From NCBI GenBank assembly GCA_944470555.2, contig OX104128.1:40221920-40285919 (forward strand): a stretch of 64,000 nt of DNA, read 5' to 3'. Made by a program: the position numbers and the translations under genes. The notes beneath the pieces are model-generated. The model was not told the origin of the DNA, made no database searches, and was given only the letters and a program-made list of their open reading frames with translations. Positions 23,146 through 35,105 of this stretch are shown piece after piece; position 1 is the stretch's first letter; each line of letters starts with the position of its first letter. The stretch is from Heterobilharzia americana. Taxonomy: Eukaryota; Platyhelminthes; Trematoda; Strigeidida; Schistosomatidae.

Positions 23146-24625
23146 AGTATCTTCATCACCTCTGTCTTCTCTACATTCGCTTGAAGTCTCGTCTTCGCTG
23201 CCTTGCCTCTTCTGTCGGCCTGTCAGCTTTGCCTGTAGATCTTCGAGTTTGCGCGATATTAGGCATAAACTATCGGCGAAATCTGAATCTTCGAGGGTGT
23301 TTTCACCAGTCTAGTGTTTACCCCTTTTCTCGTTCCCCACAGTTGTCTGTCGCATGACCCAGTAGACCACAGTCAGGAAGTTGATCGGTGATAGTAGGCG
23401 GAAGCCTTGTCTTCCTCTTTTCTTCACCTCAAAGGCATCACTGAGCTTCCCATTGTGAATTGCTTGGCATGTGGCGCCTTCATATGGCTATTGAATGCTG
23501 TAGATTAAGATTTGTGGTACTACGTGGTGTTGAAGCAACTGGCAAATTACTTCTCTATCCACGATGTCGAGGGCCTTTTCAAAGCCGATGAGGGTGAGGT
23601 GGAAAGCTGACTGCCATTCTATGCACTGTTCTATGGTGATGCGAAGCATGGCAATTTGTTCCGCCTATGCTTTGTACTTCCTTAACCTGAACCCAGCGCA
23701 TCCTTCAGTCTCTCCAGGATGATGCGGGCTAAAATTCTGCTTAAGGTGGACAGCAGCATGATCCCACGCCAGTTCTTGCAAAGGGGTAGGCCGCCTTTGT
23801 TCGGGAGTTTGACAAGGTAACCCTTCTTCCAATCGCCAGGTACCTTCCCTTCCTTCCAGACGTTCTGCAAAGTGGTGCGAGCGAGTCCGCTGATGTTCTG
23901 CGGCTGTTCTCAGTGCCTCTGGAAGAATTCTATCTGGTTCTCCTGCCTTCCCGCATCTTAGTAGCCTTATGGCATTCAGGACTTCGACTTTCGTTGGACG
24001 ATTTGTGTTCATTTGTAGTTCTGTGGCTGCAGGTGATATTTCTGGACGAAGTGCAGGTGGTAGTGGTGGTCGATTCAAGAGCCTTTCGAAGTGGTCGGCC
24101 CATTGTTTCCTTTGTTTCTCTTCTTTGGTAATTAGGTTTCCTTCATTATATTTTATTGGTTTCATCTATGCTGATCTCTTCCCTCCCAGATAGTAACCTG
24201 GTTATTTGATACAATGCTGTCAAGTCTCTTTTACCAGCAGCCTGCTCTGCTTCACTCGCCAGTGTGTCGTTGAAGCGCCGTTTACCTTTGCGCGCACCCC
24301 TACTCACTTCTTTGTCCACTGTAGTGTTTTATACGTTGTACTCAGTTCGTCTGTTCGTTGTGCATCCCTGCACTGGTTCATCTGCCTCACCATCCTCCTC
24401 TCCCTGCTCTATCAGCTTACATATGTCTATCGAGATCCATTCCTTGTCTTGCCCTGTATCCTCTTCCTTCCTCATGCGGTTATGCAGGAGTTCCAGCGTT
24501 CGTCCACACAGGTTTCCCCAGGGATGTTGCTCAATGTCTTTCATTTTGACTTGATGGCCCACGTGAAGATTTCCTCTGTAGTATCGTCCTTCAGTTTCTG
24601 GGTGTTGAAATTCAACTGTGTTCTT

Positions 24626-25183
24626 TCATCGCCAGACTTTTTGAAGGCCCTCAACTTGATTTCGAAGGTTCTTTGCTCTAGATAGTGAGTAGTGGTAACC
24701 TGCATCCGCTCCACTTCTTGATCTAATTTTGTGTCCAGGAGGCTGCGTCTCCACTTTCTTGGGATTAAGATAAAGTCGATCTGATTGAAATCTGGTGAAA
24801 TCCATGTGCTTGAACACACTGCCTCCAATCACCAAATCGTTGAATGCACGGAATTCTGCAGACAATTCCCCATTCTCGTTCATTTCATGGACAGCTTCTC
24901 GGCCGATGGTTTTTTTTCTTCCTATGGTGTCCGCTCTTAGTTTGGCATTCATGTTACCCATTAGAATTTTGATGTCACCAACTGAGGTCTTGTCCAGTGT
25001 CGATTGCAGTTGTCGACAGAATTCTTCCTTTTCCTGTTGCTCTGCATTATTTGTAGGTGCGCAGCACTGAATGATTGTGGCTTTCCTTCCTTTGGAGTCG
25101 CACCTTTCTGTTATGGACCTGGAGGAGATTGGTTCCGACTGCATGAGAGTCTTCGATGCCCTCGGCGACATCATGGTAGCCAC
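24626..25183 (-). pseudogene. APE-type endonuclease domain of the RTE LINE
   Basis: A 185-codon open stretch holds the middle and end of an APE-like endonuclease: a 'GRKATIIQCCAPTNN' strand, the metal/catalytic GNMNAK motif (family form GDMNAK, first Asp changed to Asn), then GRE...NENG and 'FRAFNDLVIGGSVFKH'. The endonuclease of RTE elements nicks target DNA for priming. The Asp-to-Asn change is at a residue normally needed for catalysis. Confidence 0.8.
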
Positions 25184-25690
25184 TCCCTCAGTGTGCTCAT
25201 GGTTGCGGTTTTCGGGGCAATATCGGAGTAGATTATTGGCTATCCAGTCGACAGTTTGGAGAGTCTACTTCCGTACCATCTGCTTTCGTGGATTCCTTAC
25301 AGATTCCTATCACCTCCATCACATTCCTCCTCATCTCTTTTTGCAGTCTGGGCAGCCTTGTCATCTAGCCAGCTTCAAACACTGTGTGAACATTCCATGT
25401 CCCCATGTTTACTTTCGCTTTCATCGAGAGAGAAGACTTATTTGCCAATTGGCTTCCCGTAGGCTTTCGCCAACCGGCGTCATTTCGCTTCTCCGATTCC
25501 AGCGAGGAATAATTTTGCCTTTATTTTTTATATTTTGTCTGTGTTTTGAAGTTTCCGTAGCGGTTGGATTGGTTTTAGGGGATGGGGTTGCTAGCCCTGT
25601 GCCCAACCCTCCCTGTATACCCGGGCTTAGGACCTTCTAGCAACCAGTGAACTAGTTAACCAGGCCACGTTGTGTTCTGTCATGCTCTAC

Positions 25691-27419
25691 CCTTAAACGA
25701 TAACTAACAAGCTAAAGTCTTGAAATAAAGATTAAGAGCTGCCGGCCATTTTGAAGACAACTATGGGCTATATGATCTAGCATAATCATGCTCTCTCTTA
25801 TCCCACTATATTACATCGGATGAAGCTTAAGAGTAACTAAGATAACCAGATAAATTTTGTACAGCAGCGCAATCACTTTCTTCGTAGATCTTCATTGAAC
25901 CTTTTCCAAGATGATTGTGTCCCTATTCAGATACAAAGATATAACTGCTGAGTTCCTTTTTAGATGAGAACGGAAGTAAGCCCCATAAGCAGTAGTGAAA
26001 AGGCTCAAAGTGAGACTTTCTGGAGAAACTCCATATGACTGGCCTTCTGAGTCGTGACAGTGGGCCGAAATTGTGAATGTGCATCTTAGATTAGTCCGTG
26101 AACAGCTTCCAGTGTTTGAGTGGGAGATATCTGTTTCCTCCAGGTAGCAAACGTAGAAGCATATCTATATTCATCTATGATCGCTATCCCACAGTATCCC
26201 TTGTTAATGTGGAGTAGATTTTCACCTTTCAAACCGACGATCTAAGGATGGACCTCTTGTGAGACCACGACATCCGCTGACACCTCTATCGCTCTCAAAA
26301 TTCTGAGATCATCAGCATATGATAGTGAATGAAAATTTCGGCTCCTTGACAGGTCATCTACAAACTCAGGGAACAGAATCTGACCAAGGTTACAACCATA
26401 TGAAACTTACTAAGCATCAAATATACTTCTCAGATGTTGCCGCCTATGCCAATACAAAAGATACCCAAAGTCTATGTATAAATACTGCCACTTGGACTAT
26501 TAACTGTTTCAACATCTATTTTCATCCAATACAACGAGTATTCACAGCAGAATTAACCTATATTACCTTTAAACGTAACATGGTGACCTGGAAATGCATT
26601 GATATAACCATACACGTTGGTTATTTAACTGTGGATACTTTATTGATATTCCAGATTGTATAAATGGATCCTTTTATGGTTATCTAAGCTAAAAACTGTA
26701 GATCATTCTAAGTAATAAACCGTTATATTACTAATTAGCAAACCATGCGGATGGACTAGCAACGTCGGTTGGTTATAACTGAAATTTTGGACATTGCGCG
26801 CTTTTCATGTTGGTAACGGAACTTGTCTGTGAGATGGGAGGTGGGAATCCATATCCATCTCATGAATTTCAGCAAATTTTAATCAGATTATGCGCACTAA
26901 TGGCTTGATGTGTAAACCATTTAATACTAGATACTGGTTCGTAAACTTTCAAAAAGTGTGAATTTGACAGTGCTTGTAAACTGGTACCCCTCATGTTAAT
27001 CTTGTTAAATGAAGACGATATTTATTATTATCTAAACTTTAACACTGTATGTTCGCTGCAAAGTAATGTTGCCTTCTTCGTTTCATAACTAGCAGGACCC
27101 TCGGCAGTTTTTAATTGAGTTTAATAACATTCCGTCAGTACCACTGAGGGCTAAAGTCTTGTGGATTATTTGAGATGTATCAACGTGACGAGGCCCGTAA
27201 ACTGGCATCTCTCATGTTAAAACTTTTTTAACGTGGGAACAAAACATTTATTTATTTATTTGCTTGGCGTCGAAAGTCAGTCCACTGTTAGGGAACCTTC
27301 TCAAAGCGATTGCAGCAGACTGCTAATGGAATCTCCTATAAGCCAAAGAAGTCAAGCGGGTAGGTATATATTTAGGGGTAGGTAGTCCCTACTATTTAAT
27401 GATATATATGTAATTCTCC
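25691..27419. other. Unassigned stretch
   Basis: A 114-codon plus-strand ORF at 26319-26663 has no recognisable domain and no splice context. A short phrase (gtaaactggcatctctcatgt, about 27197, and gtaaactggtacccctcatg, about 26978) occurs twice about 220 bp apart, showing a small diverged direct repeat. Confidence 0.3.
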
Positions 27420-27665
27420 GTTGTTTCAGTGGATCGAATTGTGCACACAATTGTTAGCATATGGGCTCCCATGCGGATGCCTAGATATTGCCTGAATATC
27501 ATTTATGATAATTTAGTAAGTTGTAGCTAGCATGGGAATCCAGGACGCGCACTGCATCATATTTGGGGCTTGTCGACCAGACAAACCTGCACTTCGGTGA
27601 GTGAGGTTCCCACCAAGGCTCGAACCTCGTATTCCTCGCCTCCTCCATAATATGGCAGATAACCC
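27420..27665 (-). repeat. SINE-1 (Sm-alpha-like) copy
   Basis: On the minus strand: head with B box 'gaggttcgagcctt' (about 27620-27634), the 'cactcaccgaagtgcagg' block, a decayed hammerhead region (CGACAAG for CTGACGA at 27569-27575, GCAG for GAAA, cleavage GTC at 27544-27546, then CTGGATTC) and the tail to about 27425. It adjoins the end of the CR1-like fragment. Confidence 0.6.
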
Positions 27666-28290
27666 CTAGGTTTGAGTCTGAGTAAGTAGTTTGTTGCCGA
27701 CTTTATACACTGGAAAGACAGGCTCTCTTATCCAATCGTAAGGCCACTCTCCAGCCAAAAAAGAATATCTGAAGGGGCTTTCCAGTGAAACGGCCAGAGA
27801 AGCAGAAAAATCTTTTAGTGCTGCCGGGTGAATGCCGTCAGTTGCAGAGAGCTTCTTGGAATTAAAGCTCTTTATGGTTCCCCTACTTTTAAGAGGCTAA
27901 AAACCCACATACCTCAGTCCTCTGTATTCCAGGCGTCAACACGGTGCGCGGTTGCTCCCTTCAGCTTCCATAGAGTGTTTCAAAATCACCCAGCTAGCAA
28001 GTTAGTCACCTCACAGTTAGCGTGACAAACCAGTGAACTATTTGGACCCTGTATGCCGAGTGAAAAGTCACTCCCCATTTTCAACATATGGTACAGTGTC
28101 CTGTGATCTACACCAATTTTTATCTACAGACGTACCCGGTAGTTTGCTCTGTCCACTTTGGCTTCTACTGTGCATCTGTGGCGATGTTTTCTCAATTTTC
28201 TCCGTCATTTGTGCAGCTGATAACCTCCGATCAATTCGCAAACAACGGTTTATACCACATAAGCCCATGAGTGCTCGAATTAAGCCAAGG
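27650..28290 (-). mobile_element. CR1-like LINE, reverse transcriptase N-terminal fragment
   Basis: On the minus strand (27835 downward) an open stretch reads 'DGIHPAALKDFSASLAV', then 'FLAGEWPYDWIREPVFPVYK', the classic start of the RT domain in CR1/L2 LINEs (family pattern DG-x-x-P-x-x-L...W-x-x-A-x-V-x-P-x-x-K). Further upstream sequence to about 28290 fits the pre-RT region with stops. The fragment lacks motif A and the catalytic box. Confidence 0.65.
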
Positions 28291-28618
28291 ACTGTGTCTT
28301 TTAGGTTCTTCGAGAAAGAATCAGCTGACTGATCTTACCATACCTCTGAAGTGTTATATCCCTTGACAGTTCCAGTCCAGTGTATAAATCAAGCGAATCG
28401 CCGAAAAAAAGTACTTTCTAACCCGTTGGTTCTTGTCCGCCTCCGTCGTTGTCAAATTTGCCACACTTCCCGAATACTGGTTGATCAGGAGCAGATCATT
28501 TAGATGTAGAATTGCCGAAGGAAACAAGCGGAGGATAACAAAATCCCGGGAGAATATGGACGTTTAGTATTGAGTCACCAATCGGCAGATTAGCAGTAAC
28601 GTTCTGTAGTTAGCTGCA

Positions 28619-30331
28619 GGCGATTGGCAGGTAGCCCTTGACCTAGGCCTCGTGCTTGTTTGCGCCCGTCAGCAAGATATACCTTCCACCCGGCTCGAAT
28701 ACTTCAGTGGCAAGTCCATTGACTGAAAAACTGACCGACGAAGATTTTAATCTCACAGGAGACATTGACTACCCCTGGATCCTAAGTACACCTCGCCAAC
28801 AGACGCGAACAGGCTTGAAACCCGGGTGCGGGGATTCCCGCCGATTGCTTACAACCAGCTAATATCCACCGACAGCCGATATTTATTTTGGCGGCGTTGA
28901 CGTAGTTAACAGACCACGGCACACACACACATTCTACGCACTGTCTCAGCACACACAGGCGGATATCGCCGCGTCGCGACGATTTACCGGCACGACACCT
29001 CCACAGCTTTACGACTACTATGCTAGAAGTTAGTCTTAATGCATTTACCTCTGCTGCTCTGGATGGCTTGAAGAGTACTAAGGTTGTTGGTACCTGTGAT
29101 TGGGTGATGAGTTACTGAGCTGTTTTGAAGTTGGTGCCAAGGTTTCGGCAATCCTCAGCCTAGAAAGATGGTCCCTGGTTAGGCCTTCAATAAGGCACAC
29201 TTGGCCTGTAGACTACCCCCTGCTATGGGTGGATAGGGGTCCCCGGGATTCATGTTGATTTTTTAGTCAACGTCTGCCTGGAACGACCTGCTGTCTCCCG
29301 ATGTTATATCGATTTTTTCGGGCTACATGCAGGCTATGACCGGTCTCTTTTCCAGTCCCCGCTTGTTTCATGCCCTCCAATTGGCTCACAAAAGACACTC
29401 GGCGCCTGCTTTTATCTGCGTGGTCCATATCCTGGAGATCATTACCACCTAAGTGACGTTCCCAGCGATGGCTCTTCTTGATAGCTCCTCCTACCATCTC
29501 CCAATAAAGGTCGCCTGACGGGCGAATTCACACCTGCAGCATGACGCCCTCGAGAGAAGTTGGTTCATCATCGCATAGTTCACATTTCTGTGGCACAGTC
29601 GAAACCAGAGCTCTCCTACGGCAACTTTTTGCTGGTCGCCAGATCGAATACCGCAACGGTGTGACCGCTGCTGCCATTTTTCATTATCACTCGTTAGTGG
29701 TCGCCAGTGGAAAGCTAGCCTGGTTTAGGTAGCTTTACGTTCGGCTCGCGGCAAGTTGCTTCGTCGATCCTCGCATGCAGCCCACCCACTCGATGACGCT
29801 AGGTGGGTTCCGATAGAACCTTAGGGCCTTTGCAACGCTGCCTTACCCTAGACGAGGAGATGGGCATCAAAACTCCCGCTCCGATACCCCGAGGTCAACA
29901 CTGGCGATTCAACCTGGGGCGGTTGTCGCTCCTGCCCCTGTTCACCGGTAAGGATCGGTAGACTTCTTCCACCAAAAACTGATTTCACGAGCGTAGTCAG
30001 AAGAGTATCAGTGCCCGTTCACGACTGCACTAGCACCTCACACGCACCGCTGCTCCAACCCCCCTATGCATCGTGCCTCACCTGATCGGAAAATTAGCGC
30101 CGTTTCCCACTTCGATGTCCCCGACACTATATAGCAGCCACGTTTCTGACAGGCTTATTATGTTTCATGTGAGGTATGAAAAATCCTGTCTCAACTCTGT
30201 TTTTGGTTTTGAGCACCTTCATGTTTCTGCGGAGACCACTGGAGAGAGTTCTTGTGATGTATTGCATTTCCAAATTGGCTGAGACGAGGAAGTGTTTTAT
30301 AGTGCTGGAAGTACGTTTAGGCCTCTGACCA
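28619..30331 (+). repeat. Left arm of the 8.2-kb inverted repeat
   Basis: It begins ggcgattggcagg and ends gcctctgacca. It is noticeably more GC-rich than its surroundings and includes a short CA repeat (about 28920-28930). Short ORFs of 60-76 codons on both strands have no family I know (one starts MVGGAIKKSHRWERH on the minus strand). The outermost 200 bp contains SINE-3-like blocks, for example 'gattcccgccgattgc' near 28833. Confidence 0.85.
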
Positions 30332-33300
30332 GTTAGAGGATTTTCCGCAGTGCAGTCAGTTTAGAGTTGTTTTTATGTTTCAGTCCCCTGGTCCTCGGGT
30401 AGTCTTATGCATATCGATGCGCGCCTCTACCAATCAATTCTATGCTTTACCTACATGGAACTAATGATTGCGAAAGTCGAATAAAAAAACACTAAGTGGA
30501 CCAGAAGTGTTCAGAACAGCAGTATATTTGCTGCTGTGGAGTCAAAAATTATTCTGAGAAGAGAATTATCCTTTATCTGACTGGGATTTCCGGAAAATGG
30601 AAGCTGATAATTAGCTCGAGAGAGATGCGGAACGGTGGTTGCCCATGGTTGAATGCATACTACCTACGACAATAATAATAATAAATTTCATGCAACGTAA
30701 GTTATATGAAAACAAACCAGTTTGCAGGCCTGACCACTTTAGCAATGTGTACTGGTTGTTATGTACAGTATGAAGCTATACAGTGAACACCGTTCTTTCC
30801 GATACGTAAAAGATACGTTGGGGTAAGAACGTTAATGCTTTGCAGACAGCAAAAAATGAAACAGATAAAAAGCAGCACAATTCATCATACTGAGGCAAGC
30901 TCAGTTGGAAAGTACGAAATATTCGGCCACCGTTTTAATCTTCCAACATTCTTGAAGGGAGGGCGGGTAGTGCAGCTGTGACCTTGGGCTTTATGCGTTC
31001 GCCATGAGGTCTAGATGGTGTAGTGAGCACTGACAAACTAAACTACCAGGATTCCATATTGATGAAGGACTGGTTGGGTAAAGCTGAAAAATGAATAACA
31101 AAAGCCAGTAGCAGACGAAATTCGGAACAGGAGCATAGAAATACTTCGCAGAAGAACATTGACCATGATACATGTGGGTGAGTTCATTGTACTGAGGGCA
31201 AAAGTTGCTTGAAGAGGTATCAAACCTACTGCTTATAGGTAAACTTATAGGGAAGAAAATAAAGACGCATAAAAAGTAGTGGAAACTAAACTGAAGCCGA
31301 AGATATCACTGTGGACCAGAGAGAATAGAAGATTTTGGACCAGGTATTCGCTTATGTGTAAAAAACTTATGTACGAAAGCTTAAGCGAAGTTATAAACAT
31401 CTAAATAGAACTCATGCTTTTTGCTGTAATGGTGACCACTCTTGATATAGTCATGAGGGAGGTATGATCCTGGTGTTGCCTGTTGAGTGTTACCATATCA
31501 GGACCATAGAGACAATATGGCGGCGCATAGTGAGCTGAGCTAGTTGACCTGGAGAACGTTTTTGGTGACCTCTTTCTTCTTACTATTACTTTGTCGTCAT
31601 AGGTAAAAGGGCCGTAGGTTGCATAAAGATACCGCCATGGAAACAAGGATAGTTCAAGTTTATCTCCCTACCATACCATCTTCACAAATTTTCACGTTAT
31701 TTTTTTTAATATTTTTGTGCTACGCTCAATAAAGTTTGTGGTTACGACGATATTATCAGCTTCCGAGACTAGAAGCACCAGCTGACACCCCACCACACTA
31801 TCTGCCAATGTTTTGATATTTCAAATAGCAATTTATATCTCAGTTTGATTCTGCTGCAAGCTGAGCCCGCTGCAATATCGCTGACTGCCTCCCACGTATT
31901 GACGATGCCTTCTTCGCTTGGACCCTGCCAGACCTTCTGAAACTTCACTAGAAGGCCTGTAGTGCAGAAGGATATCATGGGCTCTTATTGGCCAAGCAGT
32001 CTACTGTTGCGTAGCCAAACCAGCAAATGTGACCCTTCAGTGTGAAGGACTTTCAGCACTGGTTATGTAAGTCAGAAATGGCAGTCAATTTGTTCGGCAA
32101 AATGTAGTGTGACATTTTATACACGCCTTTTTGATGATGACATATTTCCCCTTTTCGTTCGTTCAAACGAGGTAGAATACAAGATAGGTACTTTCGGTCG
32201 GAGTTAGCACCTTTAAATTCAACGATTTCACACCAGTGAGCCAGCAGAAAGTGAAACTTTGACTTCGCCACTCTCACCACTCTTCAGATAGAAGGGGTTA
32301 GGTAGGTTCAGCTACTAAGGGCATGAGAAAAGTCAATGGAAACAAACCCATGGCATGTCCCGGTGGCCAGATTGCTGGCTGACATTCACATCACTTCTAC
32401 GTGATGAAAAGTGACGAAACTTTCGAGTGCAGCTTCTGAAACAGGCAGGTGCATGGCCAAAGCCGTAAGGACGTTTCTGATCAGCATTGTTCATCTGCGA
32501 TAAAAATAATACGCTTCTTGGTCAGGAGCAAGCTATTTTTACAGGTGAGATGAAGTGTATACCACACTAAATCACCAGCAAATATTATCAGTTTCAACAT
32601 AGCCGAACAGGATACAATGAAGCTCCACGTGTGTTTGAATCACTTTAGATCAAAAGAAAACTCTTGGAAGCCATGCATCACACAGTTAAATTGTGAAGAT
32701 TTTGGCAGAAGCATGAGCAGGTAATCATTCTAGGAAACGTCACTATCGCGCTAAACTTAATAATAATAATAATGAATATTTTATTCCCATATTAGTAATT
32801 TAGCATCAGAGAAGCTGGTTTACAGTCACCATCACATTGATATTTGTTGGAAAATTTACAAGATTTTGCGCGATCCAAATGGTACGGAATGGAGGCCATT
32901 AAATTAGACTGGAGACATCAGAAGATTACACAAGTCATGAGATGAACAAGAAAGTACAACTCTGGCGTACAGAGTGTTAAAGTTTGAATCGTTTTCGGTC
33001 GTGCTTTCTTTTTTCACCATTAGTAGCAGCAAAGTCACTTGAAATTCTCAATTTCCGTTACAAGCAGTCGACTTGTTTGATTCGTCTTCGCGATGCCCCA
33101 TTACGCTATACAAAAGTCTATTTTACCATATATTCTTATGCTTATGGCTTCGGGTACCAGGAGAACTCACACTGACGATGTTAAGAACCTATAAGTTTCC
33201 ACGGAATCCAAGTAAATATCTACTCAAGTGTTATCATTCACAGCAATATAGACTTACTTAATTTACTTAATTTTCTTCTCAGAAGACTGGATTTGGGTGT

Positions 33301-35105
33301 GTCTCAATAATGGTCAAAAATTGGCGTAAGGGTTGCGGAGCATTCGATAACTAAGTAATCCATGAAATGAAAACTAACAATTATTATTAAAGTGCAGGTC
33401 TCGACAAGTGGAAAGCTGATCAGGCTGGAGTTCTTCAGTATGCACACCACCGCTGTATAAAACAGTAGCTTCCCCACATATCGTGTGGGCTTAAGGAAGA
33501 TAATAAGGCTTAGTGTTGTAGATTGAAGTGAAACTTTGATAACGCCCGAGATTCGTTGTTTCTTATTGGGTCGGTTTCTAGGCGTGGGGTTCATGTGGTG
33601 ATCACTACTCTTGGTTCAAACAACACGCGAAGCAAAAAGAAGACAAGAGAGCAGCGGGAGAGGTCAAGGCAACTGGTAGGAACCAACTATTGAAGACGGT
33701 ACACTCTGAGACTAAGGCAGGTTTGTTGATGTCTCATCGAGAAGAATAATACCTTCTGATGTATAAGCAGTTTTCACTAAGTTGAATTCTTTTTTGTATT
33801 AGCGTACAGCTCAGGTGAGTTAGCTATGGTTGAGTGATTATGAAATGTACAGGTGGTATGGAGATAGAAAAGCTACGCTGATGGGTTGGATGTAAGAGAC
33901 AGATAGTGAAATAAGGATCTGATACAACTAAAATAAATAATAGTCAGGCGTGACCACTAATAGTTCGGGCAAAGCACATGAATAATCTTTGCGCCACCAG
34001 TGTGCGTGGTTCTTGTATATTCGCCGCGGCGTTTTGTAAGCATGACACAGGTCATAGACTTTTCTAAGGAGGCTATGGAAGACTCTGACAACTGTTTCTT
34101 AGGCACAAGCCACCCCAAACACTACCACAGAGGTGATCAATACTGATGAACTATTCGGCAATATTATTTGGACGCTGATATAGGGAATCAGATCAAAGAA
34201 GATCAGACAACTGGCATTTCCAAAGCCGAGGGGACCAACCTCAAACCCAGAAGTTCCGCAGCGGCACTCACCGCAGAACATTGAGAGTGACTGGGGCTGA
34301 GAAAAAGGCGCAGATGGTTCACAACACCTCCCCACTAACAAGCGCAGATGCGTACAGCAACTGCCGATCGAACTCCAACGTCCCACTTAGAATTACTCTC
34401 CTCCATTACAGCCCTTCTTAAACGAGCAGAAATGGCTAACAGTGAGCGGTAGGGCGTTGTAGGATGCACAAGAGGGTTTGGGAACCCAGAAGAGAAACTG
34501 TTGGGTTCTAGGTAGGCGGGCGACGAGCCACAAGAAGGCCTCCACCGGTGAGGGTGATGACAACTGGCAGCAAAGGGCCCAAACGTTTTCCTTGATTTCT
34601 TGCATGATGGCCAGTAGCCGGTTATTCAGAATAAGGGGTGGGCTGGATAGGAAATGCTCAATATGAGGGGCATTTATGGGTGAAATGGTGATCAACGAGG
34701 GTCATTCATGAACTTCCGGACATGATGACCAAAACCACAATGGAAAAACACGCCAGTGTTTTCCCCTCTTGCTAGTGGTAGGTGGGGGTTAGTGAGAAGG
34801 GATGTGGTCACTATGGTGGGCATTGGGCAGCAATCTTGTCCCCATATCTCATAACGGTCGCCAACTACTTTTCGATGGCCGTCGAATTCGGAAAAACGGA
34901 ACCTAGAGTGTGCGCTCCACATACATGGGTACCATCGGTGGACGCCTTCGTAGCAGTGAGAACAAACTGATAACTCCGGCTGCAGCGAACAAAAGCAAAC
35001 ACTGGTGCTAGGACAAAAACAACACTAAAAACAGACGATGGATGCAAGATAGATGGCCTTGATTTAATATTCAAAATAAAGTCTGTTTTAAGAAAATCCA
35101 CCAAA
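30332..35105. other. Spacer of the 8.2-kb inverted repeat
   Basis: It contains no long ORF and no recognisable transposase or RT. There are short TAA-rich microsatellites near 30668-30684 and 32758-32775. A minus-strand stretch near 34700-34740 reads FFHCGFGHHVRKF, which looks like a decayed CCHC zinc knuckle (both outer Cys replaced by Phe); it might be an old gag fragment, but this is weak. Confidence 0.4.

Larger units (their letters stand above)
22560..25690 (-). mobile_element. RTE-clade (SR2-like) LINE, near full-length but inactivated
   Basis: Read on the minus strand from about 25690: a 5' leader, then 'KVNMGTWNVHTV' at the start of the APE endonuclease (about 25400), 'KATIIQCCAPTNNAEQQEKE' (about 25035-25095), 'DIKILMGNMNAKLRAD' (about 24940-24985, the GDMNAK motif), then the RT: LRCGKAGEPDRILPEAL (about 23915-23970), 'VPGDWKKGYLVKLPNKGG' (about 23790-23845), 'IGFEKALDIVDREVI' near 23560-23605 (motif A), 'LLSPINFL' near 23380 and FADSL near 23270, where YADDL is expected. 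The triplet tract (23089-23145) and the 3' tail follow. Multiple frameshifts and the missing catalytic Asp show that it is dead. Antisense ORFs over this region are shadows. Confidence 0.88.

Noticed and set aside
24206..25640. Several plus-strand ORFs of 60-190 codons, including one of 189 codons
   Set aside because: They lie antisense to the endonuclease and RT of the RTE element, have no recognisable domain, and reflect the codon bias of the opposite strand.
26319..26663. 114-codon ORF considered as a gene
   Set aside because: No known domain, no splice context and a composition like intergenic AT-rich DNA.
34692..34922. Minus-strand zinc-knuckle-like FFHCGFGHHVRKF, suggesting a gag gene
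   Set aside because: Two of the three Cys are replaced and the spacing is one residue short. No protease, RT or integrase follows, so a gag call cannot be supported.
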